Shown here piece by piece: positions 10,504 to 19,949 of a DNA stretch of 61,093 nt. The position numbers were made by a program, and so were the translations under genes. Origin of the DNA: Gemmatimonadota bacterium (GTDB taxonomy: Bacteria > Gemmatimonadota > Gemmatimonadetes > Gemmatimonadales > GWC2-71-9). Under the pieces are notes generated by a model that searched no databases, had not been told where the DNA came from, and saw only the letters and a program-made list of their open reading frames with translations. Within the stretch, counting starts at the first letter, position 1; every line of letters starts with the position of its first letter. The DNA lies in assembly GCA_016720805.1 (NCBI GenBank), contig JADKJZ010000012.1, positions 1 to 61,093 of the forward strand, written 5' to 3'.

Positions 10504-11717
10504 AGCCGCTCGCCCCGCTCCATCCCGCGCCCCTGCCGGCTTTCCGGCAGGTGGACCTGATGAACACCGAGTCGCTGCTGACCGCGGAGGAGCGCGCCCT
10601 CCGTGATCGGGTTCGCGCCTGGGTCGACACGGCGCTGATGCCGAACATTTCGCAGTGGTACTTCGACGGCGTCTTCCCGCATCACCTGGTTGGCGAGATG
10701 GCCGGGCTCGGGCTGCTCGGACCGACCATCCCGGCGGAGTACGGCGGTCCGGGGCTGTCGGGCGTGGCGTACGGACTCATCATGCAGGAACTCGAGCGCT
10801 GCGACTCCGGCATACGCTCGTTTGCCTCGGTGCAGAGCTCGCTGGTGATGTATCCGATCTGGGCCTTCGGGTCGGAAGCACAGAAGCAGTCGTGGCTGCC
10901 GAGGATGGCGCGTGGTGAAGTCATCGGCTGCTTCGGCCTCACCGAGCCGGAGTTCGGCAGCAATCCCGCCGGAATGATCGTCAACGCCGACGAGACTGCC
11001 GACGGCTGGACGCTGCACGGCACCAAGAAGTGGCTCTCCAACGGGCCGTCGGCGCATGTGGCCGTGGTCTGGGCCAAGACGAACGGTTCCGACGACCCGA
11101 AGAGCATCCGTGGCTTCCTCGTCCCGACGAACACGCCCGGGGTCACGGTGCACCGCGTCGACGACAAGCACTCGCTCCGCGTCTCGGAGTCGAGTGCGAT
11201 GACCTTCGACCAGGTGAAGCTGTCGAAGGACGCCCTCCTTCCGGGTTCGGGCGGGGTGAAGAGCCCGCTGATGTGCCTCACCCAGGCGCGCTACGGGATT
11301 GTCTGGGGCGCATTGGGTGCCGCCCTCGCCTGCTTCGACGAGGCGCTCCAGTACGCCTTGCAGCGCGAGATGTTCGGCAAGCCGATCGCCGGCACGCAGC
11401 TGCAGCAGGAGCGGCTCGCCGAGATGGCGACGAAGGTCACCAACGGACAGCTGCTCGCGCTGCAGCTGGGCCGCCTCAAGGACCAGGACGCCATGACCCC
11501 GGTGCAGGTCTCGCTCGCCAAGCGGCACAACGTCGACATGGCGTGCGACGTGGCCCGCGAGGCCCGCCGCCTCCTGGGGGCCAACGGCATCCTCGGCGGC
11601 TGGCACGCCATGCGCCACATGGCCAACCTCGAAAGCGTCTACACCTACGAGGGGACCCATGACATGCACACGCTGATCGTGGGGCAGGAGCTGACCGGGA
11701 TCCCCGCCTATCGTTGA
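10500..11717 (+). CDS. Acyl-CoA dehydrogenase, glutaryl-CoA-dehydrogenase-like (copy 1)
   Basis: FAD enzyme that oxidises acyl-CoA at C2-C3 and passes electrons to ETF. About 405 residues, family-typical. FAD/substrate motifs CFGLTEPEFGSNPAGM and GTKKWLSNGPSAHVAVVW are present, as is the C-terminal HMANLESVYTYEGTHDMHTL; the Glu in TYEGTHD aligns with the catalytic Glu of glutaryl-CoA dehydrogenase. ATG 10500 overlaps the SprT stop (ATGA); an internal ATG at 10560 (MNTESLL) is a possible shorter start. A close paralogue lies next door at 11856. Encoded ETF and ETF:quinone oxidoreductase lie downstream, so its electron partners are local. Decarboxylating versus plain activity cannot be read from sequence. 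Confidence 0.88.
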   Translation: MKPLAPLHPAPLPAFRQVDLMNTESLLTAEERALRDRVRAWVDTALMPNISQWYFDGVFPHHLVGEMAGLGLLGPTIPAEYGGPGLSGVAYGLIMQELERCDSGIRSFASVQSSLVMYPIWAFGSEAQKQSWLPRMARGEVIGCFGLTEPEFGSNPAGMIVNADETADGWTLHGTKKWLSNGPSAHVAVVWAKTNGSDDPKSIRGFLVPTNTPGVTVHRVDDKHSLRVSESSAMTFDQVKLSKDALLPGSGGVKSPLMCLTQARYGIVWGALGAALACFDEALQYALQREMFGKPIAGTQLQQERLAEMATKVTNGQLLALQLGRLKDQDAMTPVQVSLAKRHNVDMACDVAREARRLLGANGILGGWHAMRHMANLESVYTYEGTHDMHTLIVGQELTGIPAYR

Positions 11718-11720
11718 GAT

Positions 11721-11815
11721 GTGAAACGTGCGTCACTGAAACGCAATCGTGGGTCACCTTTCACCGTTCACGTTTCACGTCCCGAGTTGCCCCCCTCACC
11801 CCTCACCCCTCACCC
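11721..11815. repeat. Heptamer arrays between the two acyl-CoA dehydrogenases
   Basis: Two 7-bp-period arrays. At 11758-11778 the units are CTTTCAC, CGTTCAC, GTTTCAC, with an inverted GTGAAAC at 11721-11727 three bases after the upstream stop. At 11793-11813 the unit CCCTCAC occurs three times in a row. The second array runs up to a TAAATT box that may promote the next gene. Confidence 0.8.
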
Positions 11816-11818
11816 GAC

Positions 11819-11824
11819 TAAATT
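11819..11824 (+). promoter_or_regulatory. Putative -10 box (TAAATT) upstream of copy 2 dehydrogenase
   Basis: The only AT-rich hexamer in the gap, 31 bases before ATG 11856. A GGAGG ribosome binding site lies between, so this transcript would have a normal leader. Confidence 0.3.
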
Positions 11825-11855
11825 GGCCCCCGCACCCTCTCGGAGGCCGTATTTC

Positions 11856-13046
11856 ATGGCAGGTTCGTCGGAATTCACTGGGGTCGACTTCTACGACATG
11901 GACGCCCTCCTCTCGGAGGAAGAGCGCGCCGTGCGCGATACCGTGCGCTCCTGGGTCGACGACCAGCTGATGCCGGTCATCGGGGAGTGTTACCTCGAGG
12001 GCCGGTTCCCGAAGCAGTTGATCCCCGGGATGGCCGAGCTGGGGCTCTTTGGCGCCAATCTGCCCGAGGAATACGGCTGCGCCGGGCTGAACAACGTCGC
12101 CTACGGCCTGATCATGCAGGAGCTCGAGCGGGGCGACAGCGGCATCCGCTCCTTCGCCTCGGTGCAGGGTGCTCTGGTCATGTACCCGATCTACGCCTTC
12201 GGGAGCGAGGAGCAGAAGAAGCATTGGCTGCCGAAGCTCGCTGCCGGCACCGAGATCGGCTGCTTCGGGCTGACCGAGCCCGACTACGGCTCGAACCCCG
12301 GCGGGATGATCACCACTGCGCGCGAGACCGCCGACGGCTGGGTGCTCAACGGCACCAAGATGTGGATCACCAACGGCTCGCAGGCCACCGTCTCGATCAT
12401 CTGGGCCAAGACCGGCGACATCGACGACCAGAAGAGCATTCGCGGCTTCATCGTGCCGACCAACACCCCCGGCTTCACGGCGAAGGACCAGAAGGGGAAG
12501 CTCTCGCTGCGCGCCTCCGACACCAGCGAGCTGCACCTCCAGGACGTCCACGTCCCGAAGGAGGCGTTGCTGCCGAACTCCGGTGGGCTCAAGAGCCCGC
12601 TGATGTGCCTCACGCAGGCGCGCTACGGCATCGCCTGGGGCGGGGTCGGCGCGGCGATGGCGTGCTACGACGAGGCGCGCCGCTACGCCGCGAACCGGGT
12701 GATGTTCGGCAAGCCGATCGCCGGGACGCAGCTGCAGCAGGAGCGCCTGGCCGAGATGCTGACCGAGATCACCAAGGCGCAGCTGCTCGTGCTGCAGCTC
12801 GGCCGCCTCAAGGACGAGGGGAAGGCCACGCCGTCCCGCGTCTCGCTCGCCAAGCGCAACAACGTCAACATGGCGTGCGAGTGCGCCCGCGAAGCCCGCC
12901 GCCTGCTCGGCGGCAACGGCATCCTGGTCGAGTATCACTCGATGCGTCACATGGCGAACCTTGAGAGCGTGTACACGTACGAGGGGACGCACGACATGCA
13001 TTCGTTGATTTTGGGGCAGGAGATTACGGGGATCGCTGCATACTGA
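11856..13046 (+). CDS. Acyl-CoA dehydrogenase, glutaryl-CoA-dehydrogenase-like (copy 2)
   Basis: About 396 residues, closely similar to copy 1 along its whole length, so a tandem duplication. Motifs: CFGLTEPDYGSNPGGM, NGTKMWITNGSQATVS, GKPIAGTQLQQERLAEM and the catalytic-Glu segment ESVYTYEGTHDMHSL. It carries an N-terminal extension (MAGSSEFTGVDFYDMDAL) absent from copy 1. ATG 11856 is preceded by GGAGG at 11841-11845. It precedes etfB-etfA by 140 bases that are occupied by a repeat hairpin. The divergence of the two copies around the substrate loop (GVTVHRVDDKHSL versus GFTAKDQKGKLSL) suggests different acyl substrates, which is inference. Confidence 0.88.
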   Translation: MAGSSEFTGVDFYDMDALLSEEERAVRDTVRSWVDDQLMPVIGECYLEGRFPKQLIPGMAELGLFGANLPEEYGCAGLNNVAYGLIMQELERGDSGIRSFASVQGALVMYPIYAFGSEEQKKHWLPKLAAGTEIGCFGLTEPDYGSNPGGMITTARETADGWVLNGTKMWITNGSQATVSIIWAKTGDIDDQKSIRGFIVPTNTPGFTAKDQKGKLSLRASDTSELHLQDVHVPKEALLPNSGGLKSPLMCLTQARYGIAWGGVGAAMACYDEARRYAANRVMFGKPIAGTQLQQERLAEMLTEITKAQLLVLQLGRLKDEGKATPSRVSLAKRNNVNMACECAREARRLLGGNGILVEYHSMRHMANLESVYTYEGTHDMHSLILGQEITGIAAY

Positions 13047-13058
13047 TGGTTCAGTAAG

Positions 13059-13160
13059 AGTCGTTAGTCGTTAGTCGTTGGTCATTGGAGTGGTCCCCTC
13101 ATTTCGCGGGATTCGCTCAGAATGACACCCCTAACGACCAACGACTAACGACTAACGACT
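13059..13160. repeat. Inverted heptamer arrays enclosing a TCATTCTGAGC element
   Basis: The 25 bases at 13059-13083 (AGTCGTT-type units, three and a half copies) are exactly repeated in inverse orientation at 13136-13160. Between them, 13096-13127 reads as a degenerate copy of the dispersed element whose full copies lie at 22293 and 24965 (here TCGCTCAGAATGACA). Folded, this gives a 25-bp perfect stem between the acyl-CoA dehydrogenase and etfB. Confidence 0.9.
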
Positions 13161-13186
13161 TTCTTTCAGCAGGGAGCTCCACGCAC

Positions 13187-13936
13187 GTGAAAATTGCCAT
13201 CTGCCTCCGCCGCGTCCCCGATACGACCGCGAAGATCGCGATCGCGTCGAACGGCACGTCGATCGACGAGACCGGGGTGAAGTTCGTCCCGAATCCGTAT
13301 GACGAATACGCCCTCGAGGCCGGAATCGCGCTGCGTGATGCCGCGGGTGCCGGCGAGACCGTCGTGATCGCCTTCGGCGGCGACGCCGTGCAGGAGACGA
13401 TGCGGACGGCGCTCGCGATGGGCGTGGACCGTGGCGTGCACCTGCAGGGGACGCCGTCGGCCGACGGCCTCGCCAACGCGCGCGTGCTCGCCGACCACCT
13501 GCGGGACGGCGGCTACGACCTGATCCTCTTCGGCAAGGTCGCCGTCGATGACTATGGCCAGCAGACCGGCGCCATGGTGGCCGAGTTGCTTGGCCGGCCC
13601 TGTGCGACCGCGATCACCGCGCTCGTCGTCGAGGGCGGCACCGCAAAGGTCACGCGCGAGGTCGAGGGCGGGGTCGAGTCGGCGCACTGCGCGCTGCCGG
13701 CTGTCTTCACCTGTGACAAGGGGCTCAACACGCCGCGTCTCCCCGGCCTCAAGGGGATCATGGCCGCCAAGAAGAAGCCGCTCGACATCGTGCCGACCAC
13801 GGCCGGTGATTCGCGCGTCACCATCGTCTCGCTCGCGCTGCCGCCGGAGCGCCAAGCGGGGCGGATCGTCGGCGAAGGGGCGGCCGCCGTGCCGGCCCTG
13901 ATGGCCGCACTCACGACTGAAGCGAAGGTGCTCTGA
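13187..13936 (+). CDS. etfB: Electron transfer flavoprotein, beta subunit
   Basis: Small subunit of the ETF heterodimer that takes electrons from acyl-CoA dehydrogenases. About 249 residues. Family landmarks: MKIAICLRRVPDTTAKIAI, FVPNPYDEYALEAGIALRD, the AMP-binding loop region YDLILFGKVAVDDYGQQTGA, and GLNTPRLPGLKGIMAAKKK. GTG 13187 is chosen because it begins the conserved MKIAICLRRVPD and follows AGGGAG at 13171-13176. Two bases separate it from etfA, and nadB, nadA and nadC follow without gaps, so all five genes are probably one transcript. Confidence 0.93.
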   Translation: MKIAICLRRVPDTTAKIAIASNGTSIDETGVKFVPNPYDEYALEAGIALRDAAGAGETVVIAFGGDAVQETMRTALAMGVDRGVHLQGTPSADGLANARVLADHLRDGGYDLILFGKVAVDDYGQQTGAMVAELLGRPCATAITALVVEGGTAKVTREVEGGVESAHCALPAVFTCDKGLNTPRLPGLKGIMAAKKKPLDIVPTTAGDSRVTIVSLALPPERQAGRIVGEGAAAVPALMAALTTEAKVL

Positions 13937-13938
13937 CC

Positions 13939-14907
13939 ATGGCCGACATTCTCTGTGTGATCGAACAGCGGGGCGGCGCGGTCCGGAAGGGCGCCAATGA
14001 ACTCCTCACGGCGGCGCGCCAGCTCGCCGACCAGCTCGGTGGGCGCGTCGACGCGCTGGTCTGCGGTGTCGGCAGCGTCAATGGCATCGACGCCCTCGGC
14101 GCCGCAGGCGCGGACCGTGTCCTCACCGCCTCGCACGATGCCTTTGCGCAGTACGCGCCCGAGGCGATCGTCGCGACGGTGCAGTCGGTGGCCGGGCAGT
14201 ACGCGGCGGTGCTCCTCGCCGCGACGGCGACCGGCAAGGACCTCGCGCCGCGCCTCGCCGCCGCGATCGACGCCCCGTGCGGGATGGATGTGACCGCCGT
14301 GACCGCGGTGAACGGCGCCGTGCGCGTCGTGCGCCCGGTCTATGCCGGCAAGGCGATCCAGACGCTCGAGTTCAGCGGCACCGCCGTGGTCGCCGTGCGG
14401 CCGGGCGCCTATCCCGCCGCCGCCTCGGGCAAGGCCGGCGCCGTGGAGTCCGTGGCGGTGCCGGCGTTCACGCCGCGGCTCACGGTGACCGGTATCGCCG
14501 CGCCGGAGAAGGCGACGCTCGATGTGGCCGAGGCGCGCGTGGTGGTGGCCGGTGGCCGCGGCCTCGGCGAGCCGCAGCACTTCGGGCTGCTCGAGGCATT
14601 GGCTGCGGCGTTCGGGGGCGAGGCCGCCGTCGGCGCGTCGCGTGCGGTGGTCGATGCCGGCTGGATCGAGCATGGCGCGCAGGTCGGCCAGACCGGAAAG
14701 ACGGTCGCGCCCGAGCTCTACATCGCGGTCGGCGTGTCGGGCGCCATTCAACACCTCGCCGGGATGCGCACGGCGCGCACGATTGTCGCGATCAATCGGG
14801 ACAAGGACGCACCGATCTTCAAGGTGGCCGACTACGGCATCGTGGGCGACCTCTTCGAGGTGGTTCCCGCGTTGACCGCGGCGGTGAAGGCAGCCAAGGG
14901 GCAGTAG
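13939..14907 (+). CDS. etfA: Electron transfer flavoprotein, alpha subunit
   Basis: FAD-carrying ETF subunit, about 322 residues. The C-terminal FAD domain is intact: VVVAGGRGLGEPQHFGLL, GQTGKTVAPELYIAVGVSGA and TIVAINRDKDAPIFKVADYG followed by IVGDLFEVVPAL. The N-terminal nucleotide-fold half starts MADILCVIEQRGGAVRKG. Two bases follow the etfB stop. With the acyl-CoA dehydrogenases upstream and ETF:quinone oxidoreductase 3.5 kb downstream, all parts of the acyl-CoA to quinone electron path lie within 9.5 kb. Confidence 0.93.
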   Translation: MADILCVIEQRGGAVRKGANELLTAARQLADQLGGRVDALVCGVGSVNGIDALGAAGADRVLTASHDAFAQYAPEAIVATVQSVAGQYAAVLLAATATGKDLAPRLAAAIDAPCGMDVTAVTAVNGAVRVVRPVYAGKAIQTLEFSGTAVVAVRPGAYPAAASGKAGAVESVAVPAFTPRLTVTGIAAPEKATLDVAEARVVVAGGRGLGEPQHFGLLEALAAAFGGEAAVGASRAVVDAGWIEHGAQVGQTGKTVAPELYIAVGVSGAIQHLAGMRTARTIVAINRDKDAPIFKVADYGIVGDLFEVVPALTAAVKAAKGQ

Positions 14908-14910
14908 CGG

Positions 14911-16394
14911 TTGTCGCGTCCCCTCGTCGTCGGCACCGGCATCGCCGGGCTCTGGTCTGCCTGGCGACTCGCTTCGGAGGGCCATGCGGTCCTCCTGGTG
15001 ACGAAGGGGACGCTGGCCGACTCGAACACGGCGTGGGCCCAAGGGGGAATTGCGGTTGCCATGGGCGACGGCGATTCCCCCGCGTCGCATGCGGCCGACA
15101 CGATCGCCGCGTCCGGCGGGCTCACCGATCCGGAGGCCGTCGACGTCCTCGTCAATGAAGGCCCCGATCGCATTCGCGAGCTGCTTGGCCTCGGTGCCGA
15201 GTTCGATCGGGCGCCCGATGGGTCGCTCCGCTTCGGGCTGGAGGCGGCCCACTCGCACGCGCGGATCATCCATGCCGAGGGCGATCGGACGGGGGCGGTG
15301 CTCGTGGCGGCGCTCAGTCGGGTGGTACGCGCCGACCCGCGCATCGAGCTGCGCGAGTCCACCCGCGTCCGCCGCCTGGTGATGCACGAAGGTCGCGTGA
15401 TCGGGGCGATCCTCCTCGACACCGATGGTGACGCCACGGCGGTGGCCGCGCCCGCCGTGATTCTCGCGACCGGCGGCGTGGGGCAGCTCTTCGAGGTGAC
15501 CACCAATCCGCCCGTGGCGACCGCCGACGGCTGGGCCCTTGCCTCGGCGGTCGGCGCCGAGCTGAAGCACATCGAGTTCCTGCAGTTCCACCCGACCGCA
15601 TTGCACCTGCCGGGCGTCAATCCGGCGCCGCTCCTCACCGAGGCGTTGCGCGGTGCCGGCGCCTTGTTGGTCGATGGCGCCGGGCGACGCTTCGCCTTCG
15701 ATGCCGACCCGCGCGGTGAACTCGCCCCGCGCGACATCGTGGCGCGCGCCGTGGCCGGTCCGTCGTTGCGGGGCGAGGCCTTCCTCGACGCGCGGCACAT
15801 CACCGACGTCGAGTCGCGCTTCCCCGGCGTCGCGGCGCTGGTGGCCCACCACGGCCTCTCGCTCAGCGCGGACCTCCTGCCGATCGCGCCCGCGATGCAC
15901 TACGCCATGGGGGGCATCCGGACCGACCTCGATGGCGCCTCGACCGTCCCGGGACTCTGGGCCGTTGGCGAATGTGCCCAGACCGGTGTGCACGGCGCCA
16001 ATCGACTCGCGTCCAACTCCCTGCTCGAAGGGCTGGTCTTCGCCGATCGTGCCGGCCGTGCCGTGAGCACCGAATTGGCGGCACGGGCCTGGCGCCCGGC
16101 GTCATTCGCTCCGGCACCCGACGATGCCGACCATGGCCCGGAGCAGGGCGGTGGCGCGCTGCTGACGGCAATGCGTCGCTGCATGACGCACGATGTCGGC
16201 CTGTTGCGCACCGAGCACGGACTCGCCGAAGCGGAACTCGCGCTGGCCGACCTGCGCGACGCCGTGCCGCCAGGCGCCTGGCACGTCGCCGACCAGCTTC
16301 GCATCGCCCTGCTGATCGCGCGGGGCGCACGCCGCCGCCGCGAGAGTCGCGGTGGGCATCGCCGCACCGACTTCCCGAACCCGCGGAGTACCTC

Positions 16395-16398
<4 letters not shown>
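14911..16398 (+). CDS. nadB: L-aspartate oxidase
   Basis: First enzyme of the aspartate route to NAD: oxidises L-aspartate to iminoaspartate with FAD. About 495 residues. FAD motif VVGTGIAGLWSAWRLASEG at the N terminus; SNTAWAQGGIAVAMGDGDSP and SLRFGLEAAHSHARIIHAEG are the family's flavin and substrate segments; LPIAPAMHYAMGGIRTDLDG and VGECAQTGVHGANRLASNSL give the active-site and second FAD regions. TTG 14911 is the only start that keeps the FAD motif and lies 3 bases after etfA. It is a little short at the C terminus for the family. It overlaps nadA by GTGA. Confidence 0.92.
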
Positions 16399-17382
<984 letters not shown>

Positions 17383-17390
<8 letters not shown>

Positions 17391-18246
17391 TCCCCGCGCG
17401 CCGGGTGTGGTGGCCGCCGACGCGGCGCGCGTCGCCGCGCTCGCCCTGGCCGAGGATGGCATCGTGGATGTCACCTCCAGCGTCACCATCGCCGAGGGAC
17501 AGCACGGTGTCGGCGTGATCGAGGGCCGTGCGCCGCTGGTGGTCGCCGGCCAGGCGTACGCCGATGCCGTCGTCGCGGCGTGCGGGCTCGATCCTGTTGC
17601 CTGGTCCGTCACGGATGGCGACCGCCTCGCCGGGCCCATGGTGCTCGGCACGATGCGCGGTCCGCTCCGTGCGATCCTCCGCGCCGAGCGTCCGCTGCTC
17701 AATCTGCTCCAGCGCGCCTGCGGCATCGCCACGATGACGCGGCAGTATGTCGACGCCGTCGCAGGGACGAACTGCCGGGTGCTCCACACGCGGAAGACCA
17801 CTCCGGGACTCCGCACCTTCGAGGTCGCCGCGGTGCTCGCCGGCGGTGGCGCGCTGCACCGCACGGACCTGGCCACGACCCTGATGGTGAAGGACAATCA
17901 TTGGCAGGCGTTGCGCGCCTCGGGGCGGAGTCTCGCCGGCGCGTTGGCCGAGGCGGCGGCTGGCGGGGTGACCGGGCTCCAGGTCGAGGTCGAATCGATC
18001 GAGCAGCTCGACGAGGCGGTCGGGGCCGGGGCGACCCGGCTCCTGATCGACAACCAGACCCCGGAAACGGTGGGCGAATGGGCCGCCAGTGCCCGCGCCG
18101 TCCGCCCCACCCTCGAGATCGAGGCCACCGGGGGCATCACCCTCGCCACGATCCGGGCCTATGCGTTGGCCGGGGCGGACTTCGTGTCGACCGGGGCGCT
18201 GACGCATTCGGTGGTGGGGGCGGATCTGGGGCTGGAAATTCGATGA
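17383..18246 (+). CDS. nadC: Nicotinate-nucleotide pyrophosphorylase (quinolinate phosphoribosyltransferase)
   Basis: Converts quinolinate and PRPP to nicotinate mononucleotide, completing the nadB-nadA-nadC route. About 287 residues. Conserved stretches: RPLLNLLQRACGIATMTRQY, HTRKTTPGLRTFEVAAVLAG, LMVKDNHWQ, GLQVEVESIEQLDEA, LLIDNQTPETV, and IEATGGITLATIRAYALAGA with DFVSTGALTHS. GTG 17383 lies inside the end of nadA. The last codons read ATT CGA TGA, with CGATGA being the first bases of a heptamer array, so the stop codon is part of the repeat. Confidence 0.93.
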
Positions 18247-18280
18247 TCGATAATCGATGGTCGATCATCGATCATCGAAT
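18241..18280. repeat. Heptamer array CGATNNT at the nadC stop codon
   Basis: Five units in perfect 7-base register: CGATGAT, CGATAAT, CGATGGT, CGATCAT, CGATCAT, then a partial CGAATCG. The first unit supplies the last Arg codon and the TGA stop of nadC. The array is partly self-complementary. Confidence 0.9.
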
Positions 18281-18286
18281 CGCCCC

Positions 18287-18292
18287 TATATT
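18287..18292 (+). promoter_or_regulatory. Putative -10 box (TATATT) for the ETF:quinone oxidoreductase
   Basis: TATATTTA is the one AT-rich word between the heptamer array and the next gene and lies about 80 bases before ATG 18372. No clear -35. Confidence 0.3.
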
Positions 18293-18371
18293 TACGGCTT
18301 AACCCTGTTCCGGAGCTCCCCCCGTGGGCGTTGTCCTCCCCGTTCGCCACCAGCCGTCGCTCCCCGCCACC

Positions 18372-19949
18372 ATGATCCGGGCGGAGACGCCCCATCCCGA
18401 GGCGATCGAGCTCGATGTCCTGGTGGTCGGGGCCGGCCCCGCGGGGCTGTCGTGCGCCATCAAGCTGGCGCAGGCGAATCCGGAGCTCGCCATCGGCGTG
18501 CTCGAGAAGGCTGGCGCCCTGGGGGAGCATTCGCTCTCCGGTGCCGTCATCAACCCCTCGGCCTTCCGCGCCCTCTTTCCCGACCTGAAGGATGCGGACT
18601 TTCCCTTCCGCCAGCCCGTGGCCGGTGAAGCGGTCTACTACCTGACCGAGGGGGGCGCGACCAAGCTGCCGACGCCGCCGACGATGAGGAACCACGGCAA
18701 CTTCGTCTGCTCGCTCTCCGAGGTCGTCCGCTGGCTCGGCGACAAGGCGGAGGCGATGGGGATCAACATCTTCCCCGGTTTCCCGGCCGAGTCGCTGCTG
18801 GTCGACGGCAAGCAGGTGATCGGCGTGCGCACCACGCCGGGCGGCCTGGATCGTGACGGACAACCGACGGATGTTTTTCAGGAGACGACCGACCTCACCG
18901 CGCGCGTGGTGGTGCTCGCCGAGGGATCGCGGGGTCCGCTGTCGCAGGCATGGCGCGAGTGGCAGGGGGTGAGCTCGCCGAATCCGCAGATCTTCGCGCT
19001 TGGCGTGAAGGAAGTCTGGGAGGTCACCAAGCCGCTCGACCGCGTCATCCACACGCTGGGCTGGCCGCTGCCGAGCAACGCCTTCGGTGGCTCGTGGTGC
19101 TATCCGATGGGGCCGAATCAGGTCTCGATCGGACTCGTCGTCGGCCTCGACTATCACGACGCCTCGCTCGACGTGCACGAGTCGCTGCAGCGGATGAAGC
19201 TGCACCCGCTCTTCAAGGCGATCCTCACCGGCGGCACGATGCTGGAGTGGGGCGCCAAGACGATTCCGGAGGGCGGCTTCTATTCGCTTCCCGAACGGCT
19301 CTTCGGCGACGGCGTGGTGATGATCGGCGACACCGCCGGCTTCGTCGACGTCCCATCGCTCAAGGGGATCCATTACGCGATGGAGTCGGGGATGCTGGCG
19401 GCGACGACGATCGTCCAGGCGCTGGCCACCGAGGGACGCGTGCCGGCCGAGCGGCTCGCCGGCTATGACGTTGCCGTGCGGCAGTCGCGGATCGTGAAGG
19501 ACATGCACAAGACGCGCAACATGCGCCTCGCCTTCAAGGACGGCTTCATTCCCGGTGCGATCAAGGCGGGGCTGATGACGGTGACGGGCGGGGCGTTCCC
19601 CGGTGGACGGATCGCGATGCCGGCCGATGCGGAGGCGCCGCGCGCCAGTGGCCCTGGCGTGCCGTTCACGCCCGACAACGTCCTCACCTTCAGCAAGGTC
19701 GACGCCGTCTTCAAGTCGGGCAACGCCACGCGCGACTCGATTCCGTCGCACCTGATCGTCGGGCGCGACGTGACGGGTGAGGTCGCCGACTTCTATGCCG
19801 CGCTCTGTCCGGCCGGCGTCTACGAGCGCGATGGCGACACGCTGCGGGTCAACGCCCCGAACTGTGTCGACTGCAAGGCCACCGACGTGCTCGGCCCGCG
19901 GTGGACGCCACGCGAAGGGGGCAGCGGCCCCAAGTACCGGCTGATGTGA
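18372..19949 (+). CDS. Electron transfer flavoprotein:quinone oxidoreductase (ETF-QO)
   Basis: Membrane-associated FAD/Fe-S enzyme moving electrons from ETF to the quinone pool. ATG 18372 puts the FAD motif LDVLVVGAGPAGLSCAIKLA at residue 13, as in relatives; GTG 18324 would add 16 residues. Landmarks: ALGEHSLSGAVINPSAF, GSWCYPMGPNQVSIGLVVGL, GVVMIGDTAGFVDVPSLKGI and HYAMESGMLAA. The C-terminal cluster region has CPAGVYE and NCVDCKATD. The family normally reads NCVHCKTCD, so three of the four 4Fe-4S cysteines are present but the last is replaced by Thr. The ending GGSGPKYRLM matches the family's GGGGP motif. ATGTGA overlap with the cyclase gene. Confidence 0.9.
   Translation: MIRAETPHPEAIELDVLVVGAGPAGLSCAIKLAQANPELAIGVLEKAGALGEHSLSGAVINPSAFRALFPDLKDADFPFRQPVAGEAVYYLTEGGATKLPTPPTMRNHGNFVCSLSEVVRWLGDKAEAMGINIFPGFPAESLLVDGKQVIGVRTTPGGLDRDGQPTDVFQETTDLTARVVVLAEGSRGPLSQAWREWQGVSSPNPQIFALGVKEVWEVTKPLDRVIHTLGWPLPSNAFGGSWCYPMGPNQVSIGLVVGLDYHDASLDVHESLQRMKLHPLFKAILTGGTMLEWGAKTIPEGGFYSLPERLFGDGVVMIGDTAGFVDVPSLKGIHYAMESGMLAATTIVQALATEGRVPAERLAGYDVAVRQSRIVKDMHKTRNMRLAFKDGFIPGAIKAGLMTVTGGAFPGGRIAMPADAEAPRASGPGVPFTPDNVLTFSKVDAVFKSGNATRDSIPSHLIVGRDVTGEVADFYAALCPAGVYERDGDTLRVNAPNCVDCKATDVLGPRWTPREGGSGPKYRLM

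Noticed and set aside
13552..15993. Open frame of about 810 codons opposite etfB, etfA and nadB
   Set aside because: Shadow of three clear genes on the plus strand; no motif and highly biased amino acids.
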